A stretch of 53,995 nucleotides of DNA from Pseudomonadota bacterium (lineage in GTDB: Bacteria > Pseudomonadota > Gammaproteobacteria > Burkholderiales > Rhodocyclaceae): contig CAUJIV010000045.1 in the NCBI GenBank assembly GCA_963205435.1, positions 1 through 53,995 of the forward strand, given 5' to 3'. This document shows, piece after piece, positions 10,134 through 17,054 of this stretch. Numbering within the stretch: the stretch's first letter is position 1; each line of letters begins with the position of its first letter. The notes under the pieces are model-generated. The model saw only the letters and a program-made list of their open reading frames with translations, ran no database searches and was not told the origin of the DNA. The position numbers and the translations under genes were made by a program.

Positions 10134-11381
10134 ATGAAATGCGTGGATGATTTCCGCCTGCGGCTCGGCCGCCGGGAGCTGGTGCCGATCATGATCGGCG
10201 GCATGGGGGTGGACATCTCCACCGCCGAGCTGGCGCTGGAGGCGGCGCGGCTGGGCGGCATCGGCCACATCTCGGACGCCATGATCAAGACGGTGTCCGA
10301 CCGCCGCTTCGACACCAAATTCGTCAGCGCCAAGCAGAAGCGCTACAAGCACAACGTCGCCAACGTCGACATGTCGGTGGTGAAGTTCGACCTCGGCGAC
10401 GCCGCCGAGGCGACCCGCCTGCATGTGCAGAGCACCATGGAAGCCAAGCGTGGCGACGGCCTGGTCTTCATCAACTGCATGGAAAAGCTGACCATGAACG
10501 CGCCGCGGGAAACCTTGCGCGTGCGCCTGGTCTCGGCCCTGGATGCCGGCATCGACGGCGTGACGCTGGCCGCCGGCCTGCACCTGGGCACCTTCGGCCT
10601 GATCGAGGACCACCCGCGCTTCCGCGACGCCAAGCTCGGTATCATCGTCTCCTCGCTGCGCGCGCTGCAGCTGTTCCTGCGCAAGAGCGCGCGCAGCCGT
10701 CGCCTGCCCGATTACGTCGTCGTCGAGGGGCCGCTGGCCGGCGGCCACCTCGGCTTCGCCCTCGACGACTGGATGAACCACGACCTGCGCGCCATCGTCG
10801 CCGAAGTCCTCGGCTGGCTAAGCCAGGAAAAGCTCGACATTCCGGTGATTCCGGCCGGCGGCATTTTCACCGGCGCGGACGCCGTCGGCTTTCTCGAGGA
10901 CGGCGCGGCGGCGGTGCAGGTGGCGACCCGCTTCACCGTGGCCAAGGAATGCGGCCTGCCGGCCAACGTGCAGCAGGAATATTTCAAGGCGGCCGAGGAC
11001 GACATCGAGGTCAACGGTATTTCGCCCACCGGCTTTCCGATGCGCATGCTGAAGGCCAGCCCGGCCATCGGCTCGGGCATCCGGCCGAACTGCGAGGCCT
11101 ACGGCTACCTGCTCGATTCGAACGGCCATTGCGCGTACATCGACGCCTACTACCGCGAGCTGGCGCGCCATCCGGGCGCCAAGAAGATCTCGGTGCGCGA
11201 CAAGACCTGCCTGTGCACCCACATGCGCAACTTCGACTGCTGGACCTGCGGCGCCACCACCTGGCGGCTGAAGGACACCACGCGCCGGCTCGAGGACGGC
11301 AGCTATCAGCTGCTCAGCGCCGAGCACGTCTTTCGCGACTACCAGTTCAGCAAGGGCGGCACGATCGCCTTGCCCGATTGA
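10134..11381 (+). CDS. Nitronate monooxygenase / 2-nitropropane dioxygenase-like flavoprotein
   Basis: FMN-dependent TIM-barrel protein of the NPD family, whose members oxidise alkyl nitronates or reduce other substrates such as enoyl-ACP. Family marks include PIMIGGMGVDISTAELA at the N-terminus, a VVVEGPLAGGHLG segment (catalytic His/phosphate region) and IPAGGIFTGADAVGFLEDGAAAVQVATRF. The 415-aa protein has a C-terminal extension with a Cys cluster (C359, C361, C369, C372), which could bind a metal or Fe-S centre. A GTG at 10107 is an alternative start. It lies downstream of nirN and upstream of a bidirectional terminator. Confidence 0.85.
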   Translation: MKCVDDFRLRLGRRELVPIMIGGMGVDISTAELALEAARLGGIGHISDAMIKTVSDRRFDTKFVSAKQKRYKHNVANVDMSVVKFDLGDAAEATRLHVQSTMEAKRGDGLVFINCMEKLTMNAPRETLRVRLVSALDAGIDGVTLAAGLHLGTFGLIEDHPRFRDAKLGIIVSSLRALQLFLRKSARSRRLPDYVVVEGPLAGGHLGFALDDWMNHDLRAIVAEVLGWLSQEKLDIPVIPAGGIFTGADAVGFLEDGAAAVQVATRFTVAKECGLPANVQQEYFKAAEDDIEVNGISPTGFPMRMLKASPAIGSGIRPNCEAYGYLLDSNGHCAYIDAYYRELARHPGAKKISVRDKTCLCTHMRNFDCWTCGATTWRLKDTTRRLEDGSYQLLSAEHVFRDYQFSKGGTIALPD

Positions 11382-11402
11382 GCTGCCCGGGCGAACGGAT
11401 GG

Positions 11403-11429
11403 AAAAACGGCCCCGCAGGGGCCGTTTTT
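11403..11429. terminator. Bidirectional intrinsic terminator
   Basis: ACGGCCCC (11407-11414) and GGGGCCGT (11418-11425) form a perfect stem flanked by A5 and T5. It lies between converging genes and can serve both strands. Confidence 0.9.
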
Positions 11430-11452
11430 GATGGGCGAGGGACGGCGCCCGT

Positions 11453-13384
11453 TCAGGCTGGCGGCGTTTCCGCGTCCACCTGCAGGGCCATGGAGCGCGC
11501 CGACAGGGTGAAGGCGTCGGAGAAGCACATGCCCTCCTCGGCGCCCTGGCCCTTCAGCTTGGGGAAGACCGCCTCGACCATGCGCACCGAGCCGCAGGCG
11601 TAGATCTCCTTGCCGGCGAGGCTGGGGAAATCCTTCAGGATGGCCTCGTGCACCAGCCCCGTGCGGCCGCTCCAGCCGTCGCCCGCCTCCGGCTCGGAGA
11701 CCACCGGGATGAACTTGAAGTTGGCGTGCTCGCGCTGCCACTGCTCGGGAAGCTGCGGCATGTAGAGGTCGCGCGCCTGGCGCACGCCCCAGTAGAGGTG
11801 GATCGGACGCTTGAGGCCGCGATGGAAGGCATCCTCGACCATGCTCTTCACCGGGGCGAAGCCGGTCGCGCCGGCGACGAAGATGATCGGCCGCTCCGAC
11901 TCGCGCAGGACGAAGTCGCCGAGCGGGCCTTCGAAGCGGATCGTGTCGCCCACCTGCATCTTCTCGAAAACATGAGTGGTGAAGCGCCCGCCCGGCACCA
12001 GGCGGATCTGCAGCTCGATGTGCTCGGCCTCGTGCGGCGCGCTGGCGAATGAGAAGGGACGCCGCTCGCCGTCCTCGAGGATGATGTTGATGTACTGGCC
12101 GGCGGCGAAGGGGATCTTTTCGTCGTGGGGCAGGCGGATCGTCACGCCCATGACGTCATGGGTGAGCTTCTCCATGCGGTCGACCGTGCCGACGTATTCC
12201 TTCGCAGGCGCGCGTGCCAGGGCGAACTCGGGTTCGTACTCGATCTCGATGTCGGTCAGCGGGGTGGCACAGCACATCAGCACCTTGCCCATGGCGCGCT
12301 CGGCATCGCTCAGCGCGCTTGGCTGGTAGATGCCGGGATCGACCTCGCCGTTGAGGACCGAGCACTTGCAGACGCCGCAACCGCCGTTGCGGCACTGGTA
12401 GGGCAGGTCGATCTCGCCGCGCAGGCCGGCGTCGAGGATGGTCTCGCCGAAGCGCGCCTTCACCGTCTTGTTGTCCGGATGCACGCTGATGGCCATCACG
12501 GCCTGGGCGCTGCCGCGCCGCTTCGGCGGCAGCCAGGGGACGAGGTAGAGCAGGACCGTGACGCCGATCAGCAGGGCCCAGACGCGGCCGAGCGGCCAGT
12601 CGTAGATGAGCGGATAGACGAAGAGATAGAACCAGTCGAAATCGAGCTCGACGATCTCCACCGAGAGGTTGGCCGGCGCCTGGCTCACCACCGGCTTGAC
12701 CAGCGACAGCACGAGGAAGGTCAGGGTGACCCAGATGGCGATGGCGCGCGGCGGATTGATGTGGGCGCGCGGTACCCGCTGCACGTGGATCCACATCACC
12801 ATCAGCACCAGCAGCGGCGCGCCGAGGTGGATGAAGGCGAGCAGGGTGAACAGGCGGTCGTTCACCTTGCCCTCGAAGATGAAGTTGCGGATGACCATGC
12901 CCTTGAAGATCGGGATCCAGTCGAACAGCTCGGCCGTCGCCACGGTGACGAACTGCGCCGTCTTGTCCCACACCAGCATGAAGCCGTTGATGCCGGAGAT
13001 GTACACCAGCCAGATGAGGATGACGCCGGTGACCCAGGAGAACCAGCGGAAGCCGCGGTACTGGTCGAAGGCGAAGTGCCGCGCCATGTGCAGCATCATG
13101 GTGATGATCATGCCGTCCGAGGCATAGCGGTGGATGCTGCGCAGGATGCCGCCGGCCCACCACTGGTCGTGGGTGAGGGCCTGGATCGAGGCGTAGGCGT
13201 CCTCGACGCCGGTGTCGGCGAAGACGAACAGATAGAGCCCGCTGAAGGCGACCAGCCAGAACTGCCAGAAGGTGATGGTGCCGAGGTGGTAGAGCGGGTT
13301 CAGCTTCTCGCCGAAGGCGATGTTGAAGACGCCGTCGACGCGCATGAAGAACCAGCGCATGGTCTTGTGCAGGAGCTTGAGCAT
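11453..13384 (-). CDS. Fusion protein: diheme cytochrome b - [2Fe-2S] ferredoxin - FAD/NAD(P) reductase
   Basis: 643-aa membrane protein. Residues 1-290 form a cytochrome b/b6-type N-terminal domain with four predicted heme ligands, H85/H99 and H186/H200, in the classical 14-residue spacing. Residues 295-385 are a plant-type [2Fe-2S] ferredoxin (C331, C336, C339 and a Cys at 371/372). Residues 395-630 are a ferredoxin-NADP reductase-like module with RPFSFAS for FAD, GATGFAP for NAD(P) and a late CGS motif. The architecture suggests electron flow between NAD(P)H and membrane b-hemes. It is a paralogue of the cytochrome b part of the gene at 17047-18618. An FNR-type box and TATATT -10 lie upstream at canonical spacing. 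The physiological partner is unknown. Confidence 0.88.
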   Translation of the reverse strand: MLKLLHKTMRWFFMRVDGVFNIAFGEKLNPLYHLGTITFWQFWLVAFSGLYLFVFADTGVEDAYASIQALTHDQWWAGGILRSIHRYASDGMIITMMLHMARHFAFDQYRGFRWFSWVTGVILIWLVYISGINGFMLVWDKTAQFVTVATAELFDWIPIFKGMVIRNFIFEGKVNDRLFTLLAFIHLGAPLLVLMVMWIHVQRVPRAHINPPRAIAIWVTLTFLVLSLVKPVVSQAPANLSVEIVELDFDWFYLFVYPLIYDWPLGRVWALLIGVTVLLYLVPWLPPKRRGSAQAVMAISVHPDNKTVKARFGETILDAGLRGEIDLPYQCRNGGCGVCKCSVLNGEVDPGIYQPSALSDAERAMGKVLMCCATPLTDIEIEYEPEFALARAPAKEYVGTVDRMEKLTHDVMGVTIRLPHDEKIPFAAGQYINIILEDGERRPFSFASAPHEAEHIELQIRLVPGGRFTTHVFEKMQVGDTIRFEGPLGDFVLRESERPIIFVAGATGFAPVKSMVEDAFHRGLKRPIHLYWGVRQARDLYMPQLPEQWQREHANFKFIPVVSEPEAGDGWSGRTGLVHEAILKDFPSLAGKEIYACGSVRMVEAVFPKLKGQGAEEGMCFSDAFTLSARSMALQVDAETPPA

Positions 13385-13454
13385 TTCGGCCTTTCAGCTT
13401 TCAGGAGAGGATAGGCGGGGAGGCGCCCGCGCATGTCCTTAAGAAACCCGCGGA

Positions 13455-13460
13455 AATATA
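13455..13460 (-). promoter_or_regulatory. -10 element for the cytochrome b-reductase fusion gene
   Basis: TATATT on the minus strand (5/6) lies 22 bp from the FNR-type box at 13483-13496, giving a predicted start near 13448 and a leader of about 63 nt. Confidence 0.65.
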
Positions 13461-13482
13461 AGGGGTTGATGATTTGTCTTCC

Positions 13483-13496
13483 ATGATTTGCATCAA
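13483..13496. promoter_or_regulatory. Shared FNR/Dnr-type box of a divergent promoter
   Basis: ATGATTTGCATCAA has one mismatch to TTGAT-N4-ATCAA. Its centre (13489.5) is 41.5 bp from predicted starts on both strands: TATATT at 13455-13460 (minus) and GACAAT at 13519-13524 (plus, 4/6). One dimer could thus drive the cytochrome b fusion leftward and the DUF2249 gene rightward. Confidence 0.7.
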
Positions 13497-13576
13497 GGCT
13501 GCAAAGAAGCATGAAAGGGACAATTTTGCTGCCACATCCCAGTCCAGAACTCGAAACCATCCTCAGGAGTACAGGC

Positions 13577-13840
13577 ATGTCCGACCCCCACCTGCATCTG
13601 CAAGCCGACAAGCTCTACCTTTTCGACGCGCGCGGCATCGCCAAGCGCTTCCGCCATGCCGCCATCTTCGGCGCCTTCGACGCGCTGTTCGCCGGTGAAA
13701 CCATGCGATTCTGCAACGACCACGATCCGCTGCCGCTGCTCGAGCAGCTGATGGCGCGCTACGGCGACCGCATCGAGATCAGCTACGTCCAGCGCGAGCG
13801 CGGCGAGGTCATCATCGATTTCCTCAAGAAGCAGGCTTGA
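13577..13840 (+). CDS. DUF2249-domain protein
   Basis: 87-aa soluble protein of the DUF2249 family (FDARGIAKRFRHAAIFGAFDALFAGETMRF and later HDPLPLLEQL). Such domains often occur with hemerythrin-like or NO/denitrification genes, but their reaction is not established. The ATG at 13577 is chosen because AGGAGT precedes it by 6 bp; an upstream ATG at 13511 would precede the predicted transcription start (13531). It probably forms an operon with the membrane protein that follows. Confidence 0.8.
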   Translation: MSDPHLHLQADKLYLFDARGIAKRFRHAAIFGAFDALFAGETMRFCNDHDPLPLLEQLMARYGDRIEISYVQRERGEVIIDFLKKQA

Positions 13841-13855
13841 GCGGCGGGGCGTCGC

Positions 13856-14986
13856 GTGCTGCCGCAAATGGTGGCCGCGGCCGTCGCCGCCTTCGCCGCG
13901 GCGCTGGCGCTGCACCTCACGGGTGGCGCCAGCCCGGCGGCAGCCGCGCACCTCGCCTTCGCCGCCGGCATCCTGCCGCTGATCGCCGCCGCCCTGCTGC
14001 ATTTCGTTCCGGTGCTGACGCGCAGCGGCCCGCCGCCCCTGGCGATTCGCTGCCTGCCGCCGGCGTTTCTCCTCGCCGGCTGGCTGGCCGCCGCGGCGTT
14101 CCTGTGGCCCGCCTGGTTCGATATCCTGTTCCCGGCCGCGGCCGGGATCGCATTCGTCGCCGCGCTGATGGTGGCCGGATGGACCGCGCGCCGCGGCCGC
14201 GCCACGCTGGGCGCGCCGCATCCGGGACTGCGCTGGTACCTGGCCGCGCTGTTCTGTCTGTCGCTGGCGCTGGCCGCGGCCCTGGCGATGCCGGTTCTGC
14301 CGGGGCAACGATCCGCCCTGCGCCTCTTTCATTTGCATCTTAACACGCTCGGTTTCGTCGGCCTGACGGCGCTGGGGACGCTCGCCGTGCTGCTTCCCAC
14401 GGCCGTCGGACAGCCCGATCCGCAGGCCGCCGGCTGGCTGGGCCGCATGCTGACGCCGGCGCTGGCCGGCGTCCTGGCGACCGCCGCCGGCGCCGCCTGG
14501 TGGCTGCCCGCCAGCTGGCTGGGCGCCGTGCTGCTCGCGCTGCCGGTCATCCGCCTCGGCAAGGCCTGGCTCGTGCGCTTTCCGCATGCGATCGTCAACA
14601 CCCATGGCCCGGCCGCATCGCTCGCCCTGGCGCTCGCCGGTCTCGCCGGGCTGCTGATCCTCGGCTTTCTGCATGGCCAGCGCCTGCTTCGTGGCGAAGC
14701 GGCCGTCACCGGCTTTCTTGCCGCCTTTCTCCTGCCGCTGGTGACCGGCGCGGCCAGCCAGTTGCTGCCGGTCTGGCTGGAGCCCGGTGTGCAGGGCGAC
14801 TGGCATCGCGCGGCGCGCGCCCGCCTCGGCCGCTACGCGGCGGCGCGGGCGGCGGCTTTCGTGCTGGCCGGCTGGCTGGCGGCGCTGGGCTGGCCAGCCG
14901 CCGCGTGGCTGGCGGCCGTCGCCCTGGCCGTGTTCATCGCGCAGGCGTTGCCGGTGGCGGCGCGCCGTCCGCTTCCGCGCTTGTGA
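13856..14986 (+). CDS. Polytopic membrane protein, possibly heme- or metal-binding (NnrS/oxidase-like)
   Basis: 376-aa protein with about ten predicted membrane helices. It starts with GTG at 13856, 15 bp after the DUF2249 stop. Conserved-looking His residues occur within helices (LLHFVPVLTR, LRLFHLHLNTLGFVG, NTHGPAA). That pattern recalls NnrS and oxidase-subunit-I-like heme proteins, but I cannot assign a family. Its position behind an FNR-controlled DUF2249 gene suggests a role in nitric oxide metabolism or resistance. Its 3' end overlaps the converging small gene at 14934-15143 by 53 bp. Confidence 0.6.
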   Translation: MLPQMVAAAVAAFAAALALHLTGGASPAAAAHLAFAAGILPLIAAALLHFVPVLTRSGPPPLAIRCLPPAFLLAGWLAAAAFLWPAWFDILFPAAAGIAFVAALMVAGWTARRGRATLGAPHPGLRWYLAALFCLSLALAAALAMPVLPGQRSALRLFHLHLNTLGFVGLTALGTLAVLLPTAVGQPDPQAAGWLGRMLTPALAGVLATAAGAAWWLPASWLGAVLLALPVIRLGKAWLVRFPHAIVNTHGPAASLALALAGLAGLLILGFLHGQRLLRGEAAVTGFLAAFLLPLVTGAASQLLPVWLEPGVQGDWHRAARARLGRYAAARAAAFVLAGWLAALGWPAAAWLAAVALAVFIAQALPVAARRPLPRL

Positions 14987-15143
14987 TCACTGCGCCGAGG
15001 TCGAGCGAGCGCATCGCTCCGACGGCGACTTCCCAGGCGCCCTCGTGGCACAGGCCGCGAATCTGCGCGTCCTCGTAGGCTTCCAGCGCCGCCTCGACGC
15101 AGGCGCGGCGCACCGCCTCGCCGATGTCACGCGGGCCGGCCAT
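14934..15143 (-). CDS. Small conserved-looking protein of unknown function
   Basis: 69-aa soluble protein with the core RRACVEAALEAYEDAQIRGLCHEGAWE at about residues 12-38; the C-terminal tail looks dispensable. It starts within the last 17 bp of the oxidase-like gene and would be the last gene of that minus-strand operon. Its end overlaps the converging membrane protein gene. Function is unknown. Confidence 0.5.
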   Translation of the reverse strand: MAGPRDIGEAVRRACVEAALEAYEDAQIRGLCHEGAWEVAVGAMRSLDLGAVITSAEADGAPPPATPAR

Positions 15144-16539
15144 CGGCTCCCGCCCGCTTGCGGCGCATCGCCAGCAGCACGACGACGACGAACACCAGCC
15201 CGCCGATGATGGCGACGAGGCCGCCCATGCCCATGATGCCCATGGCGACGATTTCGCTGCCGCTCTTCAGCGCCTGCTCGGCGCCGGCGACCTTGCGCTG
15301 CACGCCGTAGCCGCCCGACCACATCAGTCCGCCGATGTGCATGGCCTGGCCGGCGGCGTAGCAATAGGAGGAGAAGACCGCCCATTTGCGCGATGGCAGG
15401 CCATAGCCGAGGCGCGGCAGCAGGTGATAGACGAGGCCCATCAGGGCCAGCGTGACGCCGACGATGCAGCCGTGGTAGTGCGCCGGGATCTTGACGTTGC
15501 TGCCGGCGATGGTGAAGCCGATCAGGCCGCCGAAGCAGAACAGGACGACGGAGGAATGCAGCGCCGCGCGCAGCGGCCGCCCCTCGCCGGCCAGCGCCTG
15601 CCCCGGTGGCACGGCCAGCAGCACGGCCAGCGCCACCGGCAGGATCGGCAGTCCGCCGCCCAGCCCCATGGCGAAGGTGAGCAGGCTGCGATGCTCGACG
15701 GCCCAGGGCGGCCACGGCAGGTAGGCAACGGGTATGACCAGCGCGCAGGCCGTGGCCAGGACGAAGCACAGCAGGGCGATGCGCGGGCTCATCGGCACCC
15801 GCCCGCCGCAGGCGCTGGCCAGCCACAGCCAGGCGACCAGCATCAGCGTCGTCCAGATGAACTGCAGGGCATGGCCGCCATCCCAGAAGAGGATTTCGTA
15901 GTAGGCCTTGCCGTCGAGCCCGTCGGGAAGGATCAGCCAGGACCAGGCGAAGGCGAGAATGGCGATGACGGCCGGCACGAGGCCGAGGGCGAGGCCTGTC
16001 TGCAGAGCTTCGGCGCCGCTCTCGGGTCGGAAGCTGAAATGGGTAGCGATCAGGCTGCGGGCCACCAGCAGCGTCGCGCCGACGCCGAAGATCGCCAGGC
16101 CCCAGAGAAAAACCGGGCCGTCGAGCACGGGGATGTAATTCGCCATGACCGGCTCGCCGCTGCCGGCGAAAGGGGAGACGGCCATGAGCACGGTGCCGAG
16201 ACCGGCGACGGCAAGGGCGGCGCGGTTGAGCCCGAGCGCGCGCGGGCGCCCTGACAGGGTCCACAGGATGCCGCCAAGGGAGACGAACCAGACCAGCACC
16301 GACAGGTCGACATGCACGACCAGGGCGACGCGGAAAAAGTCACCCGCCGGCAACAGGCTCTGGAATTGCGGCGCGCGGGAAAGGACGAGGATGATGGAAA
16401 GAAAGCCCGAGCCGATCAGGGCGGCGAGACCGAGCCAGAGCCAGCCGCGCGCGATGGCGCCTAGCCGGGCATCCGCGCCGGGCAGACTGAAATCGCCGGC
16501 GTTCGCTGCCAAGGCAACGGGCTGCGCGACCGCGCTCAT
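15127..16539 (-). CDS. Divergent heme-copper oxidase subunit I, candidate eNOR-type nitric oxide reductase
   Basis: 470-aa polytopic protein of the heme-copper superfamily. Predicted ligands are H76 (helix II low-spin heme), H223 in WDGGHALQF (Cu/Fe site, helix VI), H283 in VEHRSLL (helix VII), and H354/H356 in PAHYHG (high- and low-spin heme, helix X). The Tyr of O2-reducing oxidases (H-x3-Y) is absent; the motif reads HALQF with Gln at H+3. Helix VII has Glu-His instead of His-His. These changes fit an NO-reductase-like branch rather than a terminal oxidase; eNOR is my best guess, not proven. The start overlaps the stop of the 172-aa gene (ATGA). Confidence 0.75.
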   Translation of the reverse strand: MSAVAQPVALAANAGDFSLPGADARLGAIARGWLWLGLAALIGSGFLSIILVLSRAPQFQSLLPAGDFFRVALVVHVDLSVLVWFVSLGGILWTLSGRPRALGLNRAALAVAGLGTVLMAVSPFAGSGEPVMANYIPVLDGPVFLWGLAIFGVGATLLVARSLIATHFSFRPESGAEALQTGLALGLVPAVIAILAFAWSWLILPDGLDGKAYYEILFWDGGHALQFIWTTLMLVAWLWLASACGGRVPMSPRIALLCFVLATACALVIPVAYLPWPPWAVEHRSLLTFAMGLGGGLPILPVALAVLLAVPPGQALAGEGRPLRAALHSSVVLFCFGGLIGFTIAGSNVKIPAHYHGCIVGVTLALMGLVYHLLPRLGYGLPSRKWAVFSSYCYAAGQAMHIGGLMWSGGYGVQRKVAGAEQALKSGSEIVAMGIMGMGGLVAIIGGLVFVVVVLLAMRRKRAGADGRPA

Positions 16540-17054
16540 TGAAAGAGGATGCCTTCGCGGTCCTTGGGCAGGTCGATGACGAGGATCTGCGCCGGCTTCA
16601 GCGTGAGGCGCTCCTCCCGCACGAGGTTGAAGCCGGGGATGCGCACGTTGTCGTTCATCTTCACCGACAGCAGGTGCTCGCCGGACGGCACTTCGAAGCG
16701 CTTGTAGAGGGTGGACGGCATGTCCTTGGACAGCCCGCCGGGCGGCGCCACGCCCTCGTAGAGAAGATTGCCGTCGAGCATGATTTCCACCCTGATCGGC
16801 GAGCGCTCGCGCGGGCAGACCTTCGTGGCGCGCATGTTCGGCGCCAGCTTGGCCAGTTCCTCGGGCGTGCGCTCGCGGCATTCGCTGATCGGCTCGGCCT
16901 GGGTGCTGAAGGAGAGCTTGATCAGCGAGACGTTTGGCTCGAGGTGGGTGTAATCCGGCGAGGTGGAGAAATAGCCGATGATGGCGGCGAACAGGCCGTA
17001 GAAAAGGATTTGCGCCAGCAGAACCAGCGGATTGGTGGGCGATTTGCTAACCAT
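16536..17054 (-). CDS. Single-span membrane protein with beta-rich periplasmic domain; candidate accessory subunit of the oxidase-like protein
   Basis: 172-aa protein with one N-terminal membrane helix (about 8-28) and a periplasmic domain containing two Cys (SECRERT and KVCPRERSP) and beta-like stretches (PIRVEIMLDG, SGEHLLSVKMND). It has no CuA ligand set. It overlaps the fusion gene upstream by 8 bp and the oxidase subunit I gene downstream by 4 bp, so the three are almost certainly co-translated. It may occupy the place of subunit II. I do not recognise a family. Confidence 0.75.
   Translation of the reverse strand: MVSKSPTNPLVLLAQILFYGLFAAIIGYFSTSPDYTHLEPNVSLIKLSFSTQAEPISECRERTPEELAKLAPNMRATKVCPRERSPIRVEIMLDGNLLYEGVAPPGGLSKDMPSTLYKRFEVPSGEHLLSVKMNDNVRIPGFNLVREERLTLKPAQILVIDLPKDREGILFQ

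Noticed and set aside
12125-13414. A 429-aa plus-strand reading frame
   Set aside because: Antisense to the cytochrome b-reductase fusion; composition is shadow-like.
13511-13576. Upstream start of the DUF2249 gene
   Set aside because: It lies before the predicted transcription start (13531) and lacks a good ribosome site compared with 13577.
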